A stretch of DNA of 64,000 bases from Distichodus sexfasciatus (lineage: Eukaryota > Chordata > Actinopteri > Characiformes > Distichodontidae): NCBI GenBank assembly GCA_032718565.1, contig JAVGVS010000021.1:1997384-2061383 (forward strand), given 5' to 3'. How positions within the stretch are numbered: position 1 is the stretch's first letter; every line of letters starts with the position of its first letter. Shown one piece after another: positions 25,001 through 37,733 of the stretch. A program made the position numbers and the translations under genes. The notes under the pieces were generated by a model, which was not told the origin of the DNA, did not search any database, and saw only the letters and a program-made list of their open reading frames with translations.

Positions 25001-27706
25001 GACAGGCTCTCCTGAGATTTTGCGAAGTGCTCATCCACCAAACCTCCATAACCAAATTACATATGACCCTCCATCCTCTGACATCACCACAGACAGTGGA
25101 GTGGGCCCCGAATGTAGTCCCAACTATGGGTATCCCATGAAAGGTCAAAAGAACCTCAACCTTTCCAGCAACAGTGCATTTTCACATACAAAGACAGTCA
25201 GTAGCTCCAGGGTAAAGAGCCCAGCTCAGCTTGTAATGGCTCCAACACCACCGTCTCCACTGAAGAAGTGTGCACCCAAGTCTCAGGCTCCAGATAATCA
25301 AGAGGCATTTGGCCAGTTTTTATTAAAACCTGTCAACAGGCGCCCATGGGATGCCATTGGGGAACTTGAGTCTATTAACAAGGAGCTACAAGATCATAAT
25401 AGCAAACGCCCAAACATTGACCAGACGATAAATGAGCTTGATGAGGCATTGCAAAACGTAGACCTGAGCAATACCTGCTCCCAGGTAATTAGGACTGGGA
25501 AAGCGCCAAAAAGAGATGTTAATCAGCCGCATATAGAACTGAGTTCTCAGCCGCAACTCGAGAAAAGCAATTTGAATGTTAAGTCACACTTACAGAGTGG
25601 TGTCATAGCAGAGGCAGGCAAGGAGTGCAGGGATAGAGGTCCTCTCTCCAGACCAAAGGCTGGGCCTGTTATTGCTGACATGCAGCACAGGCAAGATGTG
25701 CCAGTATCCAAAGACACTGAATTTGCACATAGGATTGATATTCCAGTGCCAAAAGAATGCTTACTTAAAGATGTGGGTCTTACAGTGTACACAGCAATAC
25801 CAGACACAGTGACATCAGATTCACCTGCAGGATTAAGCCCTGAGTCACCGATGCTTACTAGCCCGTCGGACAACTCAGAAACATGTGAGGCCTTACACAT
25901 CACTTCATCAGACAGTGGAGGAGATCAAAGCAGAAGCAGTCCTGAAATCAGTGTGGATCATCAGGGCTTTAATAGCAATACTTGCCTGACTGCTAGTGAC
26001 CACATGAAAAAGACAGAGACTAAAGCCAAAGTGGTCAGTAGCTCACAAAGACCACCTCACGTCCATGTCAGAAGCCAGCATTTTAGGTTTGAGGCAAACG
26101 ATGATGATGACAATGATGACGATGACGTGTATTCCGACTATCGCAGCTGGAGTAATGAGAAAACATTAGCAGATGAGCATTTGGAGACACTTTTGACTCG
26201 AGAGAGAGCCAATAGCATGCCGTCAGAGGATCTTAGCAACCTGTACCAGGTTCAGTGCGCCAAGGGGATTCCTGTGCATGAGTCCATTGAAGAAAGGGCA
26301 GCCAGGATTCTTGGTATTGCTGTACCTGCAGAATCATTGGTTATTAACCAAGATGATGAACCGAGTGAGAAATCTGGACATAGCACAAATGAAGCAACAT
26401 TTCCTTTGCAAACCAGAGAGACTGACCCCAGTGAAGACAATCAGCATGTGAAGAGAGAGTGTGAGGACATTGCAGAGGTATCAGCACACAGTTGTGAATG
26501 GAAGATGGAGAAGGATGAAACAGAAGGTGAAGTGTGTTATGAAGTGATACTGGAGCTGCCTGAGTTTCCCCGAAGTAACCTGCGGTTGTCGCTACCAGTG
26601 ACCGAGGACGAGGAGTTGACTTTGAGTGTGTGTGGAGGTGATAAAAAGATTTGTCTTGGTGCAAACGTGTCTGAAGACCCAGAGGAAAAGTCAAGTGAGT
26701 ATCGACCATTGTGTGTCTCTAGAAATGAAGAAACGTCTGAAGAGCACATTCTTCCTGCGGCAGAGGGCGATTCAATGTCATGCTTCACCAGTTTTACCAA
26801 ACAGACAGAGAATACAGAGGAAATAGAAGAGGAACGAAATGAAAAGTCAGTTCAAGATGAGAAATCACTAAAGGGACAAAAAGAGCAATTTGTAGAGAAT
26901 GAAGAAAGCACAAGTGAGTGGGAAGCTGTCGAAAAAAAGTATGGCGAGGACGACAGAAAGAGGGTTGAGGAACAGGCGAAAGAAGAAGTCCAAGATGTAT
27001 CAAAGGCTTTACCTCGTCCAGTTCCTCAGCCTCGCAGTGGCACAGTGGCCAAGAGAGAAATCACCCTTCCGGCTACCTTCAGTTTGACCACTGTCCTGGA
27101 TGCAATAGAGGATGATGATGATGTTCAGTCTGTCTCAGGTTAGTACTTATTCACATCATAACTTAGTCCAAAGCCAATTTTGGACTATAATAGTCATGTT
27201 GCATACGTTTTAAAGAACTATTGGCACAGAAAGTTCTAAAGCAAAAATTGTTTTAGTAAATCAGAATGCAGTTTGGGTTACATTAGTTACAATGCAGTAG
27301 ATTGTTGTTAAGCACTCACATTTAAGAGAACTTTGATTCAGAATTAGACTTCAGTAAATATTTTAATGTTTTGAGGTTTTAGATTTTATGTTGATGTTTG
27401 CAATCCTTGATATTGCAGGACGTTAATGAATTGACTTCTTGATAGCAGTGATAGCCTCAAAAGTCATACCAAATAAATATGTAAATAGCAAATATGGTGA
27501 AATTGCCGCAGTAAGTGTTTCGTACCACAAGAGGGAAGTATCATCCAGTTTACATAAGGGATGCTAAATAAACTGCAGTCATACAGATGTTGTACAAACT
27601 GAGTAATATTTAATTTTTCTTGATTTTCTCTTCACCAAATCATAGAGATTTGTTTTCTTTTAAATCCTCAGACACCTATGATCCCAGCCGAGTTGAGAGG
27701 GTGTAA
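21725..27706 (+). CDS. JCAD: JCAD, junctional cadherin 5-associated protein (three coding exons, complete)
   Basis: Coding exons 21725-22083, 23210-27138 and 27672-27706 join in frame to give 1440 residues plus TAA, against about 1359 in human. The N-terminus MYSVEDLLISHGYK matches vertebrate JCAD almost exactly, and the exon plan (short first, very large second, tiny last coding exon) fits. JCAD (KIAA1462) is an endothelial junction protein that colocalises with VE-cadherin, has been linked to LATS/Hippo signalling, and marks a human coronary-disease locus. The protein has no enzyme domain, signal peptide or membrane segment and looks largely disordered. Visible features are a Ser/Asn/Pro-rich patch (about residues 16-45, with a six-proline run), an acidic run (1083-1093), a segment reading IEERAARILGI (about 1143-1153), a proline-rich KALPRPVPQPRSG near the end and a C-terminus of DPSRVERV. 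The next gene downstream is SVIL, as in human. Confidence 0.95.
22084..23209 (+). other. JCAD: JCAD intron 2
   Basis: GT-AG intron (GTGAGT at the donor, ttattCAG at the acceptor). The open frames inside are not supported as exons. No repeat family recognised. Confidence 0.85.
23210..27138 (+). CDS. JCAD: JCAD large central exon
   Basis: A 3929-nt exon uninterrupted by stops, carrying residues 120-1430 (both end codons split). It begins ..RLHDG and ends ..DDVQSVS. The acceptor is after ttcCAG-like 'ttattcag' at 23209 and the donor is CTCAG|GTTAGT at 27139. Many short frames on the other strand and in other phases are shadows of this exon. It holds almost all of the protein, so any domain-level study of JCAD concerns this exon. 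Confidence 0.97.
27139..27671 (+). other. JCAD: JCAD intron 3
   Basis: GT-AG intron of 533 bp, AT-rich, with no gene or repeat recognised. Confidence 0.85.
27672..27706 (+). CDS. JCAD: JCAD terminal coding exon
   Basis: Follows acceptor aatcctCAG and adds D(split)-TYDPSRVERV before TAA at 27704. Too short for an ORF search, but phase and sequence fit exactly. The final residues E-R-V have an acidic residue at -2 and a hydrophobic last residue, the pattern of a class III PDZ ligand. That is inference. Confidence 0.9.
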
Positions 27707-29655
27707 CCATGGAGATTGCCAGGCCAACACAATGGACATTTAAACTCAGCTACCACTGTGACCTGGCTACAGTCAAAGATTTCCTTCATTTTTTAAACTT
27801 TAAAAATAACCTGTGTTTAAATGACTCTAAATGGGACATTTTATTTCATAAAAAAAACTGACGGCACTCTTTATTTTTTCCCCCTTTTTAACATATTATT
27901 TTTCATTTTAATTCTCAACAATCCAGTGAATGTTCTTCATCTGATTTAGGAAAACATTGTTTTTGCTCATCAAATCTTTGACACAGCTGTTCAGACGAGC
28001 ATGTACTTTACTGAAAACCACAGCAGAAAACGTGGATATGATTCCAGTTTACAAATTTACAAATATAGAATTTTTGTTGCACACTCAAAAAATAATTAGT
28101 TGGTGCCATTTAGGTCAAATAAATGTCAGTTTTTAATTTGTCATCTCCTTTTGTGTTAGCAATGGCAGAATTTCCCAGAGATGTATAAAGCAATGCACTA
28201 AAAGTTTTGTGCAAATTATGTTATATTTTGAGGCCGGACCAGATATATCACACTGTGCTATAACTAGAGGAACATATTTTTATAAAAATTACTCAGAGGA
28301 GGAGGAATTATATATCTATTTTACCAGTATAAATAAACATATCAATGTTAAAATTAAAAATTTCCACCTTATTAGACAATTACTAGGTCCTATTGATTTC
28401 AACTGTTCTATTGTAAATAATCCATACTAAATCCCATATGCAAGTGAACAGTTAAGCTTTCTGGTGTCCAACATTGTCTGAGCAATGTGAATGGAGCGTG
28501 CAAACAAATATATTTAGGTATGAAGTATGTATTAGGTATGATATTAACAAATGCAAAAGACTAAAAGTCTCCGATATTATAATTTTTTCTTGTTTTGTTT
28601 CTCTTTTTAATGAGTGATGACCTTTGCTGTGACTTTTCTTATTTTTATGCAATATGACCTGTATGCGTCTAGCAATAGCCGGCAGAAAGTCCATTATATC
28701 ATTTCACAAATGCAAAAGAATGCTATACAGTCTCTGTTTAAGAATGTGTAATTATTTTTATTAAGCAAACTGTAAAATGAAATTGCTATATTCTAAAAAG
28801 TATTTGCTATTTAACCATGCCGTTGCTTGATTGCAGTCACTGTGTGTATATAATTTGTGAGTATTTCTTTTTCCTGTGTGGTGTTTGGGGTATTTGGATG
28901 GTGTTAATATGCTTTTTGACAAAATTATCCAATGTTTTTTTTGTTGCCTGTAATGCCAGCAAGAAGTAATGGCATCTCATACATGTTGTAGCAATATCCA
29001 TTTTTGTTTGTTGTTTTTATTTACTGTGTATATTGTGTAAAAATGTTTGTGAACATGAATAACAGCAAAAGAGTTTAAAAAGTATCATAAAACTGTTACT
29101 GGCATATGGCTTACCACAGTAAGATGATTTGAGTCATACTTCGTGTGTGATATCCATATAGAGTACATAGATGTTTGGGAAACAAGAATTACTTCATGCC
29201 TTCAGCTCCCAGCTTCTTCAGTGTCGTCATTGTCATAGGTGTATAATTGTCTGTAAAGGTTTGGGTTTTTGCAACTTGAACAACTGTAAAGTTGCATAAA
29301 GGATATTTTATTTAATTTTCTTTTTTCATACAGAGACTGTCTGTTTTTCTACATGTTAGTCTTGATGTGTTCATTCCCAGCATACTGTGGGTAACAAGAG
29401 TTGCATCTAAAATCTGAGACGAAAGTTTCACATACTATTACATTTGGTACTAGATAATAAATCATTATTATATTTCATATTGCATATTTCTATCTTCCAC
29501 AAAAGAAGCTTTGACAGATATTTAAATTGAAATCATTATTTTTGAAGTATTTTAAAGAAGGGAAGTGTTATATAGACACATGAGTTGTTCAACGAGTGAT
29601 TCCTTTGTACATTGAAACAAATTATTCATTAATAAACCTTTTGCATGGGCTGCAC
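27707..29655 (+). other. JCAD: JCAD 3' untranslated region
   Basis: AT-rich sequence after the stop, with no competing frame. The end is set by the AATAAA at 29631 and a U-rich stretch downstream ('ttgttactatttttac'). A UTR of about 1.95 kb is compatible with the long UTR of the human gene. Earlier cleavage sites cannot be excluded. Confidence 0.65.
29631..29636 (+). terminator. JCAD: Poly(A) signal AATAAA, probable JCAD mRNA end
   Basis: Canonical hexamer, with cleavage expected 10-25 nt downstream and a T-rich element after it. It is the best-supported signal past the stop codon. Confidence 0.6.
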
Positions 29656-30410
29656 TTGTTACTATTTTTACATTTCCACCAGAATCCTCCAAAAATACTC
29701 ATTTTGCACTGATACTAGGTGGGTATTGGGTAGGTACTCGTTATGTGGGGTTAAAAGATTTTGATACCGTAAAGCTGAACTGAAAGTAATGAGTGTATTC
29801 TTCGTCTAACTGTACTGTCTGCATAAAATACAGAAGTTAAATTTCCTCTATTCTGCATGCCTTAGTCATGTGAGTTGACTTCTGAATGCAGAGCAACACA
29901 GCACCATTGTACCAGTTTACACTGCAAATCCAATTTCACACGAACCCTTGCATGATCGTAGCTGGCATTATCCCTTGTGTACAGTGAGCTGAGCTCTGAC
30001 TAGGGGATCAATAGAATAATCAAATTAAGTAGCATGGTATTCGTCTCTTTGCCCTGTGATGGAGCCGGTGTACAACTCTGAAATCTCTCTGGACGTCAGT
30101 CTAATCCTAATCCGCTTTAAAGACTTCAGGAAACAGAACTTCCAATCTGAAGATTGGAGGGAATTAGAGTATACACATGAAGGAAGGATTGTGAGGGGGG
30201 TTTTGTTACTTTATGCCTGAATCTCAGCAAAAGCTCTTTACAGTCACAAACACTACTATTACTGATCGTGCGATGTACTTTTAGAGAGCAATGTTTAAGA
30301 CCTCCTCAAAATGTAGATTTGTTACGTATGTTTATCCACAACAGTGCTTAAAGTTATAGAGTCAGAACAATATATTATTTTAAGGCCATTTCAAAAGCGT
30401 GAGGAGATAT

Positions 30411-30610
30411 TTACATTTACAGCAGTGAGCAGATGTTATTATTAAGAGTGACCTAATTTTCCAACTACAAGAACAGTCTCCCTGGAGCAACTTGGGGATA
30501 AAGCCTTGCTTAGGGGACAAATTTTTAAAGACTCTCCCCGAAATCTCTTAATCCCCCAAATTTATAGGCCCAGGGTTTCATTCACGGAGACCGCTGCACT
30601 ACCTCCACGT
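30411..30610 (-). repeat. SINE family B
   Basis: Starts 'ttacatttacagcagtgagc', core 'agtctccctggagcaacttg', and ends in an eroded tRNA-like head ('agaccgctgcactacc'). Confidence 0.6.
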
Positions 30611-32457
30611 AAGGATATAATTTTATAATATATTTATTAATATATATATAGATATAATTAAAAAGCTTTCCTTTGCGTTTGTTATTTAAAAGTCTTCATC
30701 ATCATGAAAGAACACTGCTGTTTAAACACCAATTTCGAGTGCCTCGTACAAAACTGTAACGCTAACAGTTGGCACAGTTACAGTGCACCCTCTGGTGGAC
30801 AGTCAAGCAAGGCTGAAAGATCGCTTTCTGTCTCGCAATTCCTTTTTAAATTGTCACTAATCAATATCAGTATCAATATATTAGCATTTAGGTTGTATTG
30901 GCCGATTGTCCCGATCACCTCCCACCAGCCTCACTGACGTATTTTTCCTGTTCCTGTCTATGTTTTTAAGCAGAGCTGTTCCTGGGCCTGAAGATAGGCA
31001 AACCTATTCCTTGCTTGGCCCTCACAGCTCTGCCCTCATCGGTCCCGTCCAGTGACAGTCTGCACCTTCAGTGACAGCAACTGCTGTGTCCATTTTTCCT
31101 GCAACACCGTTTTGTGCTTCTTGTGGGTCCTGTTTCTGGTGACAATGAGCCAATTGTCTCTTCCATTCCCGTGGCGACGAGCACCGCCTTTGTGTTCCCT
31201 GCAGTGATGTGAGACATTTTTTTCCCAGTTCCATCTCTACTTCAGATGGCGTGACCACTCTCTTGCGCCAGTGTCATCGGGTCTCGTCTCTTTTTGGTTA
31301 CAGTGGCGACAGGCTGCTTCACCATGGCCAGTCATCCTCGAACAGTCATAAGGTGGGGTGTTCTGTCACAGTCACCGCCCGCAATCCCCACCAAAGTCCG
31401 ACTTGACTCAATTTCACTGTCCTCTCCTACGTTTGTCTGTCCTGATGTGTTATACCTTTGTTTGTATGTTATTTAAGCTTCCCTCTCTCTCCTTCATCTT
31501 AGTTTTGAATACGATGTCTTTTATGTAGATAGCTTCGGTTTGATTTCGTTTAGTTTCTCTGTACTGAGTTTCAATCTTATTGCCTTTCTGCATGCTGACT
31601 CAGACAATACCGCTACTATCTATCAATAGTATTACTACACAGATTTATCAGTTGTCTCTGTCTTGCACAAAGCTCTGTCATTCCCAAAGGTCAGCAGCAT
31701 AAACTGCCAGCCCAGATTAGTCACGGCTGGTAACCTTAATTGTTGAGTGAATCTTGTTTGTGAGTCTTCAGTTACAAAGAGAAAAGGTTAGTCTGAAGAA
31801 TTACCCATCCCTTCACAGAACCAGGCCTAGTGGCCTTTCCGAAATGGACACGTAGACGAGCGTTGGGGCTGCAGCTAAACAGTCATGAGCTCATTCCAAT
31901 TAGGCTGACAGAGAAAAGGCTCCCCTAATGTCTGCATGCACTTTCAGGCCAAGGCTGACTAATGCCTCTCATCTGGCAACCCAGCCAACCTTTCAAAGAA
32001 ATCTCAGAGCTCTTGCTTAGATCTTGGCAAACGCAAGAGTACAAACTCTTAGTGTCTCACTTCAAATCAAGATAGCAGCTCAGCTGAGTTTCGACTGACT
32101 TACACATCCCTTTGGCTTGTGTAATTCACTGAGGCACACACACTGCCAAACACACTTAAGTATCAAATACTGCCAAATTAGAACAGAGGGTTTGTAATTA
32201 AAAAGTAGTCTCACCGTCTTTGGATTCTGTGAACATGCCTCTTTCTATATCTGAACCGAACACAGAACAAGGAGGCACACACTCTCTGCCAAAACCCAGA
32301 AACAATCTAGTACTGTTTTTTCAGGAGTTGTGTTCAATGTACTGTAATTATTCTAAAAGCACATTTGGACTCTGAGCAGATCATGCCATCTCTGGAAACT
32401 CTCAGGTTCTGTACTTGTCCCATATCCTAAAAAGACCCAGAAACAATGATAATGTGA

Positions 32458-32592
32458 AAGTGAGTGATTATTTGTCACTGTGAACACACCACAGCACAGC
32501 ACACAGTGCACCACAACCAAATATGACCCCTGCATTTAATCCATCCGTGAAGGAGCAGTGGGCAGATAACAAGCGCCCGGGGAGCAGTGCTC
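32458..32592 (-). repeat. SINE family A, head-truncated
   Basis: Starts 'gattatttgtcactgtgaac' and breaks off after 'ggggagcagtgctc'. A family B core follows at once, so two SINEs are joined here as they are at 2321-2667. Confidence 0.7.
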
Positions 32593-32690
32593 AACTTACA
32601 TTTCCCAACAGCAGGAACAGTCTCCCTGGGTACAACTAGAGGTTAAATGTCTTGGTCGGTGGTGGAGATTGGACAAAAAAGAATACAGTC
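32593..32690 (-). repeat. SINE family B fragment
   Basis: Contains 'aacttacatttcccaacagc' and 'acagtctccctggg'. Confidence 0.5.
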
Positions 32691-33713
32691 TTTTGGTATA
32701 AAAATGCCACCTCAATTCATGAAAATGCTAATATTCCCAAAAAGATAAAAATGTTGGTGTAGGAATGAGAAATTATTTTAAACGTTTTTATGTACTTTTT
32801 CAAGCAGAAATCTGATGTCATTAAATAATATCTCTCTTTTTCTATTTTCTATTCCTTTCTTTCAGTTTCTCTATTTACCTACCTTCCTCCTTTCCTTCAT
32901 AATTCCCTTTCGTCATCTCTCCTTCCCTCCCACCCTCCCTCTATCTTTCTTTCTCTTTCTCTCTCCATGTTTACCCATTCTCTCTCCCTCCCTCTCCTAC
33001 TCCCTCTTTCTCTCCCTCTCCCTGAATTTCTCACTCATTTGCTGGTGATAATAAAGAGAAGAATAGAGTGGATGCTCCTCAATTATTTAGTGTGAGTAAC
33101 TGGAGTCCACCTACAGGCTGAGGTCCCTCTCCATTCAGTGTCTGAATGGTCTGCTCTGAATAAAACATGCAGAAGAGCGATGTGAACGTGGACATTTTAA
33201 CTCACTAACAATAAAACCAATGCTAGTCAGTTTATCAGAAATACTGTTCATCATCATTTACCAGTAGCATCTCTGTAGTTTGGAGTGACCAAAAGTGAAA
33301 AGGCACTGACTAGTGTAGGTATAAAGGAGCTAACAAACAATCAAAAGTTGATTGAGTCATTTCACAAGTCACTGCTCAGTGCACATCTTGATCCACTTTT
33401 TTATCCATGGTATTTCATACAATTGCACCAATTTTCTCTCATTTTATTTCTTCCCAGTTTCTCAACCTCCATTAAAAAATTTCCTGGTGTATTGTAGTTC
33501 TAATAGCCTTTCCCAACTGTGACTTATGTGCACAGTCTAGCTAAATCTCAACAGTCTTGACACAGACATAAGGAAATAAGTCCAAAAAACAGTCTAGACT
33601 CATGTGAGTTTGTTGTGCAACAATAAGGGAACCAGCAAAAACGTTAAAATCTGGGGACTGCAGGAGATTTCATCATTACAGAGATACTATAATGTCTAAG
33701 GTGGATCAAGTTG

Positions 33714-33733
33714 ATATATATATATATATATAT
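33714..33733. repeat. (TA)n microsatellite
   Basis: Alternating TA run of about 20 bp. Confidence 0.85.
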
Positions 33734-36694
33734 CACCGGTTCTTTAGACTTTAGACTCAGATCTTAATCTCTGGGCATTAAAACTTGCAGTAATGTACTT
33801 CAGCAGTGCTGGAGAATTCTAAGCAGGGATTTCCTCATTTACAGTAGTAAGCAGAGAGGGATCTCTGAGTACAGCTCACTGCTTGCAAAATACACAAAGA
33901 GGGGGCCAGTTACTGATGCACACAATTTACCACAGACACTCTCACACACAGATCTCTCTGGTGTTCCCCCTACTTTATTATCTCTCTCTCTCTCTCTAAT
34001 ATAGGCACACAGGCACTTAGACATGTCCTGCTTTCTTCCCCTCTACTCTTTATCTCTTTCACATACACACACATTGAACTTTATAATATACTTGCCTTTA
34101 CATTTCTCATTTTGTTCACGTTGCATTTGCTCCCAAGTCATCAACAACATCAGTTGTTTCTGTTCATTTTCCGGCAGTCAGTTTCTCCCTCCCTTCCTCC
34201 CTCCCTCCATATTTCTTTATTCATTTCTCTTTAAATCTCTTCTTTCTTTTCCCAAGTGCTTCCCTCAATCCTTCTTGCTCTTCACATCTGTCTCTAAGAA
34301 AAAATGAAAAAGTTTTCAGTGTTCTGACAAAGTCTTTATAAAATATGCTGTCTGCCTTTGAGGGGGTGTCAGTATGAATCTCACATTGCACAGAGCTATT
34401 AAATAATTCATTCATTTGTCATCTTTGTTCTTTATTCAGGATTTCCCAGTGCTCAGTTTCTGGTCCTCCAGGACACATACTAATTATGCAGCGTAGAACC
34501 TTAAAGTTTTTTTTTTTACGGGATGCCTTACATAATATAGAGACATACCTGAAGCTCATGTAATACTTACAACAGCAACTGAAATGAAGTGAAATATGTG
34601 GAAAATAGCAACGCTTAAAAATGTTCATGTTTCTGATGTATATACTGTGTATAACTTGCAATCTTAGTGATTTAACTGGAACTGTTTTTAATTATTTTAA
34701 AGTATATCCGCCTGTGAACTGATTGAAGTCATATTGGAATTTTCTCTCTGCTTTACTCAGAAGTCATAGCTCATTAAGTTAATTTAGTTAGACACTGAAC
34801 ATGCTGCATATGGGGCATATAAAACAACATTGTCAAGTGAAATTACAATGAATTTAGATCTTGCAGCTTCCATATGTTTAGGAAACCATGATCCATCTTA
34901 AAAATCCTGCATCTTTTTAAAGACATTTTTACTACTATTCTATTTTTTCATACACTACAGCAAATTATTCAGCAAATAATTCAACAAAGATTTATTCACA
35001 TATAGAAATAACATTGAGCAATTTGTGAAAAGAAAATTGCCAAATGGTTAAAATGTTTAAATGCCTACAGGGCTTAAATACTCAGAAATGTGTGTATTGT
35101 CTTATATTTGTGAGTCAAACCCTAACAGGGCATGCAAAATCTTTTAATATCTAATAAATATTTTTTGGAAAATGTAAGGAAAGTTTAACTAATAATGGGT
35201 GGGTCTTTCAGAAGTGTTCTAAAACTGTCCTGCATCAGTAAAAACGGAAGCTGAAGAACTGCTGTCTAAATGAATGCTCTTGTTTTATTGTCACTATTGA
35301 ATTTTCTCCTGTGAAACCAGCCCTTTACAGAGCCGCACCTCTGCAGCTAAATGTGTCATTAACATCAGTCACACTGCTGACCTTGTGTACTCTTCTTTTT
35401 CACATGTAAATGGAATATTATTCACCATCATGTAATTTTCTGCCATGTGTTTGTGGCAATCCACCTTTTCACTGGGATTTAATTTCAGAGGAAGGAGTTT
35501 GTCCTGTGATTGGTGTCTCTGTGTGATTGTCTTTGCATCACAGAGTCTTTGTCTTCGTCAACTACAAAATCATTCACACAATGTGAGTGGGATGTGCACT
35601 TGTGGACTAATAAAAGTACTGGCTGGTTTTAAACAAATGAAAAATTGAGACCATGCTTGAGTTCATAGCAAGCAATTAAAGAAAAATGTTAAATATCTCT
35701 AGGTACCTGTTTGAAACGCTCAAACATTTTTGCTGGAATTTTTTTGTTGTCAGGTTTATTGATTAGCAACTAAAGGTTTAAGCTATATACGTTAGTTTTA
35801 TAATGATCTATGCATAAACAACAAAATATGCTGTATGCTTTCTAATTTTTATTGATATAAGTTGTATCTTTCTTGTATCTCTTCTGTCAATATTACTGCA
35901 ATACAATAGACTTGTAATGAAGATTTTACTCTGTAAGCTGTGATCACAAGTGTAAAGATCTTTGAACCCATTTGTTGTCCCTAATCCTGATAGCGTTTTT
36001 TCTTCCCATAGAAACACAAGGACTACATGAGTAATTTTTTTCATTTATTTAACTGTTCAACCCACTTCTGATTACAGCATGTTATTTTCATTGCTTTCAT
36101 TTGTTCCTCTTCTTAAACAAACTCATTGATTCCCATAGTATTACTGCCTTCAACATAGTGCAAGTAAACAAGGTAGAGTTATTCAACTGTTTATCCACAG
36201 ACAATAACTGCCTTTTTCCCAATGGCATCAATTTCTCTTGCAAATTGTAAAAGAGACAGATGATCATTTAGTGATCCCCTTCCTGATGTAACAGCTGTTC
36301 TGTTTGGGCCTTAGAGACCTTGTATTTTCTTCCTCCCTAAAAGTTGCCATCTCACACCATCTCTGTCTCAGATAATGAACAGACCTTCTCAAGATTTACA
36401 TTTTAATTGCAAAATGTTATGAGAGGAATTTTCCTGTATTTATGCATTTGATGGTTAAAGTATTGTGCAACTCTATGACCACAGAACATAAATTCTTGCC
36501 CGGGATACCCACATGTTTCTCATAGATGGGATACCAACTGGGCTTGAAATTTAACCTCTACTTTGGCAGTACAGACTATAAGGTTTTGCCGGGAAGACTT
36601 TATTTACAGAACTACAACTCAAATGTGTTTTGTCAGACATTCAGGAGAATTCTAACAATTCAGGTTATGTCTTAGGCCAAAACCTAATAAAAGT

Positions 36695-36719
36695 ACTGGC
36701 TGGTTTTAAACCAGCCAGT
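36695..36719. repeat. 25-bp near-perfect palindrome
   Basis: Two 12-bp arms, actggctggttt and aaaccagccagt, pair around a single central T. The left arm is part of a 28-bp block that recurs exactly at 35607-35634. Confidence 0.9.
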
Positions 36720-37434
36720 GTCACATATGTATTGTATCAGACTGAACACTGAAAAGCTGAAAAGCAAGTCTGCAGTAATCATCATATAGGCTTATCCACT
36801 GGTCATTTTTAAGTTTTTTTTTTTTACTTCACACATCAGCATTAATCGCTCCCTGTTCGGCTTTGGTTTGTGGTTTGTGTTTCTGTTCACTTTGCCTTCA
36901 AACCCATCCTTGAAATCTTTATCCTGCCAGAACAAAGATGTCTTTTTCACTTGTAGTTTACAGACCTCTTATTTGCATCAGAGAAAATTAGGGTACAAGA
37001 ACAATAATGTCTCAGTTCTTACTACGGTACTTATTTTCTCATTAGTACAATCCTATATGTCGGTGGTCTACACAATTAGACTGTGGCTTTTTGTTCTGTA
37101 ATGCAGTGGACTGAAATGGGATATTGATGATCAATAGCCATTAGGGTTATGGCTTTTAGAATAAAACCACAAGTGCCTGAACTCAAAATCATTAGTACCA
37201 CTCAAACAAAGTATAGTGTGAGCCATACTTTCCTGGTAAGGATCTGTAGCTTGATGTAGGAGAGAGAGAGAGGGAGGGAGTACATTGGCAAGAAGTTGGA
37301 CACGGTAAAGTTGTGAAAGTACACAAATGACATGCAAACCAGCAAACAAATGTCAGAAGCTATCATTGAATGCTACACAGGGAACCGCTAAACTACACAG
37401 GCAAACATAGCTGACTTGTTATGCTAACCTAGAG

Positions 37435-37572
37435 GTAGAATACTCAGTTACAAATCAAAAAGTTATGAGTTTTAGCTTTCCTTCTGAATTATCACAACTA
37501 AACACAGTTGCTGCATGGTACCGTCTCTGGAGGAAATTGTAAATCACTCAAGGTATGCATCTGCTAAATGTA
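37435..37572 (+). repeat. SINE family B, plus strand, degenerate
   Basis: Contains 'agaggtagaatactcagtta' (head-like) and ends 'gcatctgctaaatgtaatcc', the reverse complement of the family B start. Confidence 0.5.
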
Positions 37573-37589
37573 ATCCTGAATTAAAGACC

Positions 37590-37712
37590 AAAAATGCAGT
37601 CGGTAGCATAACAGTTTGAGAGTTCGCCCCATGATTGGAAGATTTCCAGTTTGACACCCGTACCAGTAACGTTATGTTGAAATATGACCTCTGCATTTGA
37701 TCTATGCCAATA
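37590..37712 (+). repeat. SINE family A fragment, rearranged
   Basis: Head 'agtcggtagcataacagttt' then 'cgtaccagtaac', joined to 'gacctctgcatttgatct', which is in the opposite orientation to the head. A further head fragment 'gcagttggtggcgtaacag' lies at 38012-38030, on the other side of the mariner relic. Confidence 0.55.
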
Positions 37713-37733
37713 AAGACATCTCTATGAAATTCT

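Noticed and set aside
30930..31420. Moderately GC-rich stretch between the genes, considered as a retroelement remnant or exon
   Set aside because: No reverse transcriptase, integrase or LTR signature could be read and no splice-compatible frame was found.
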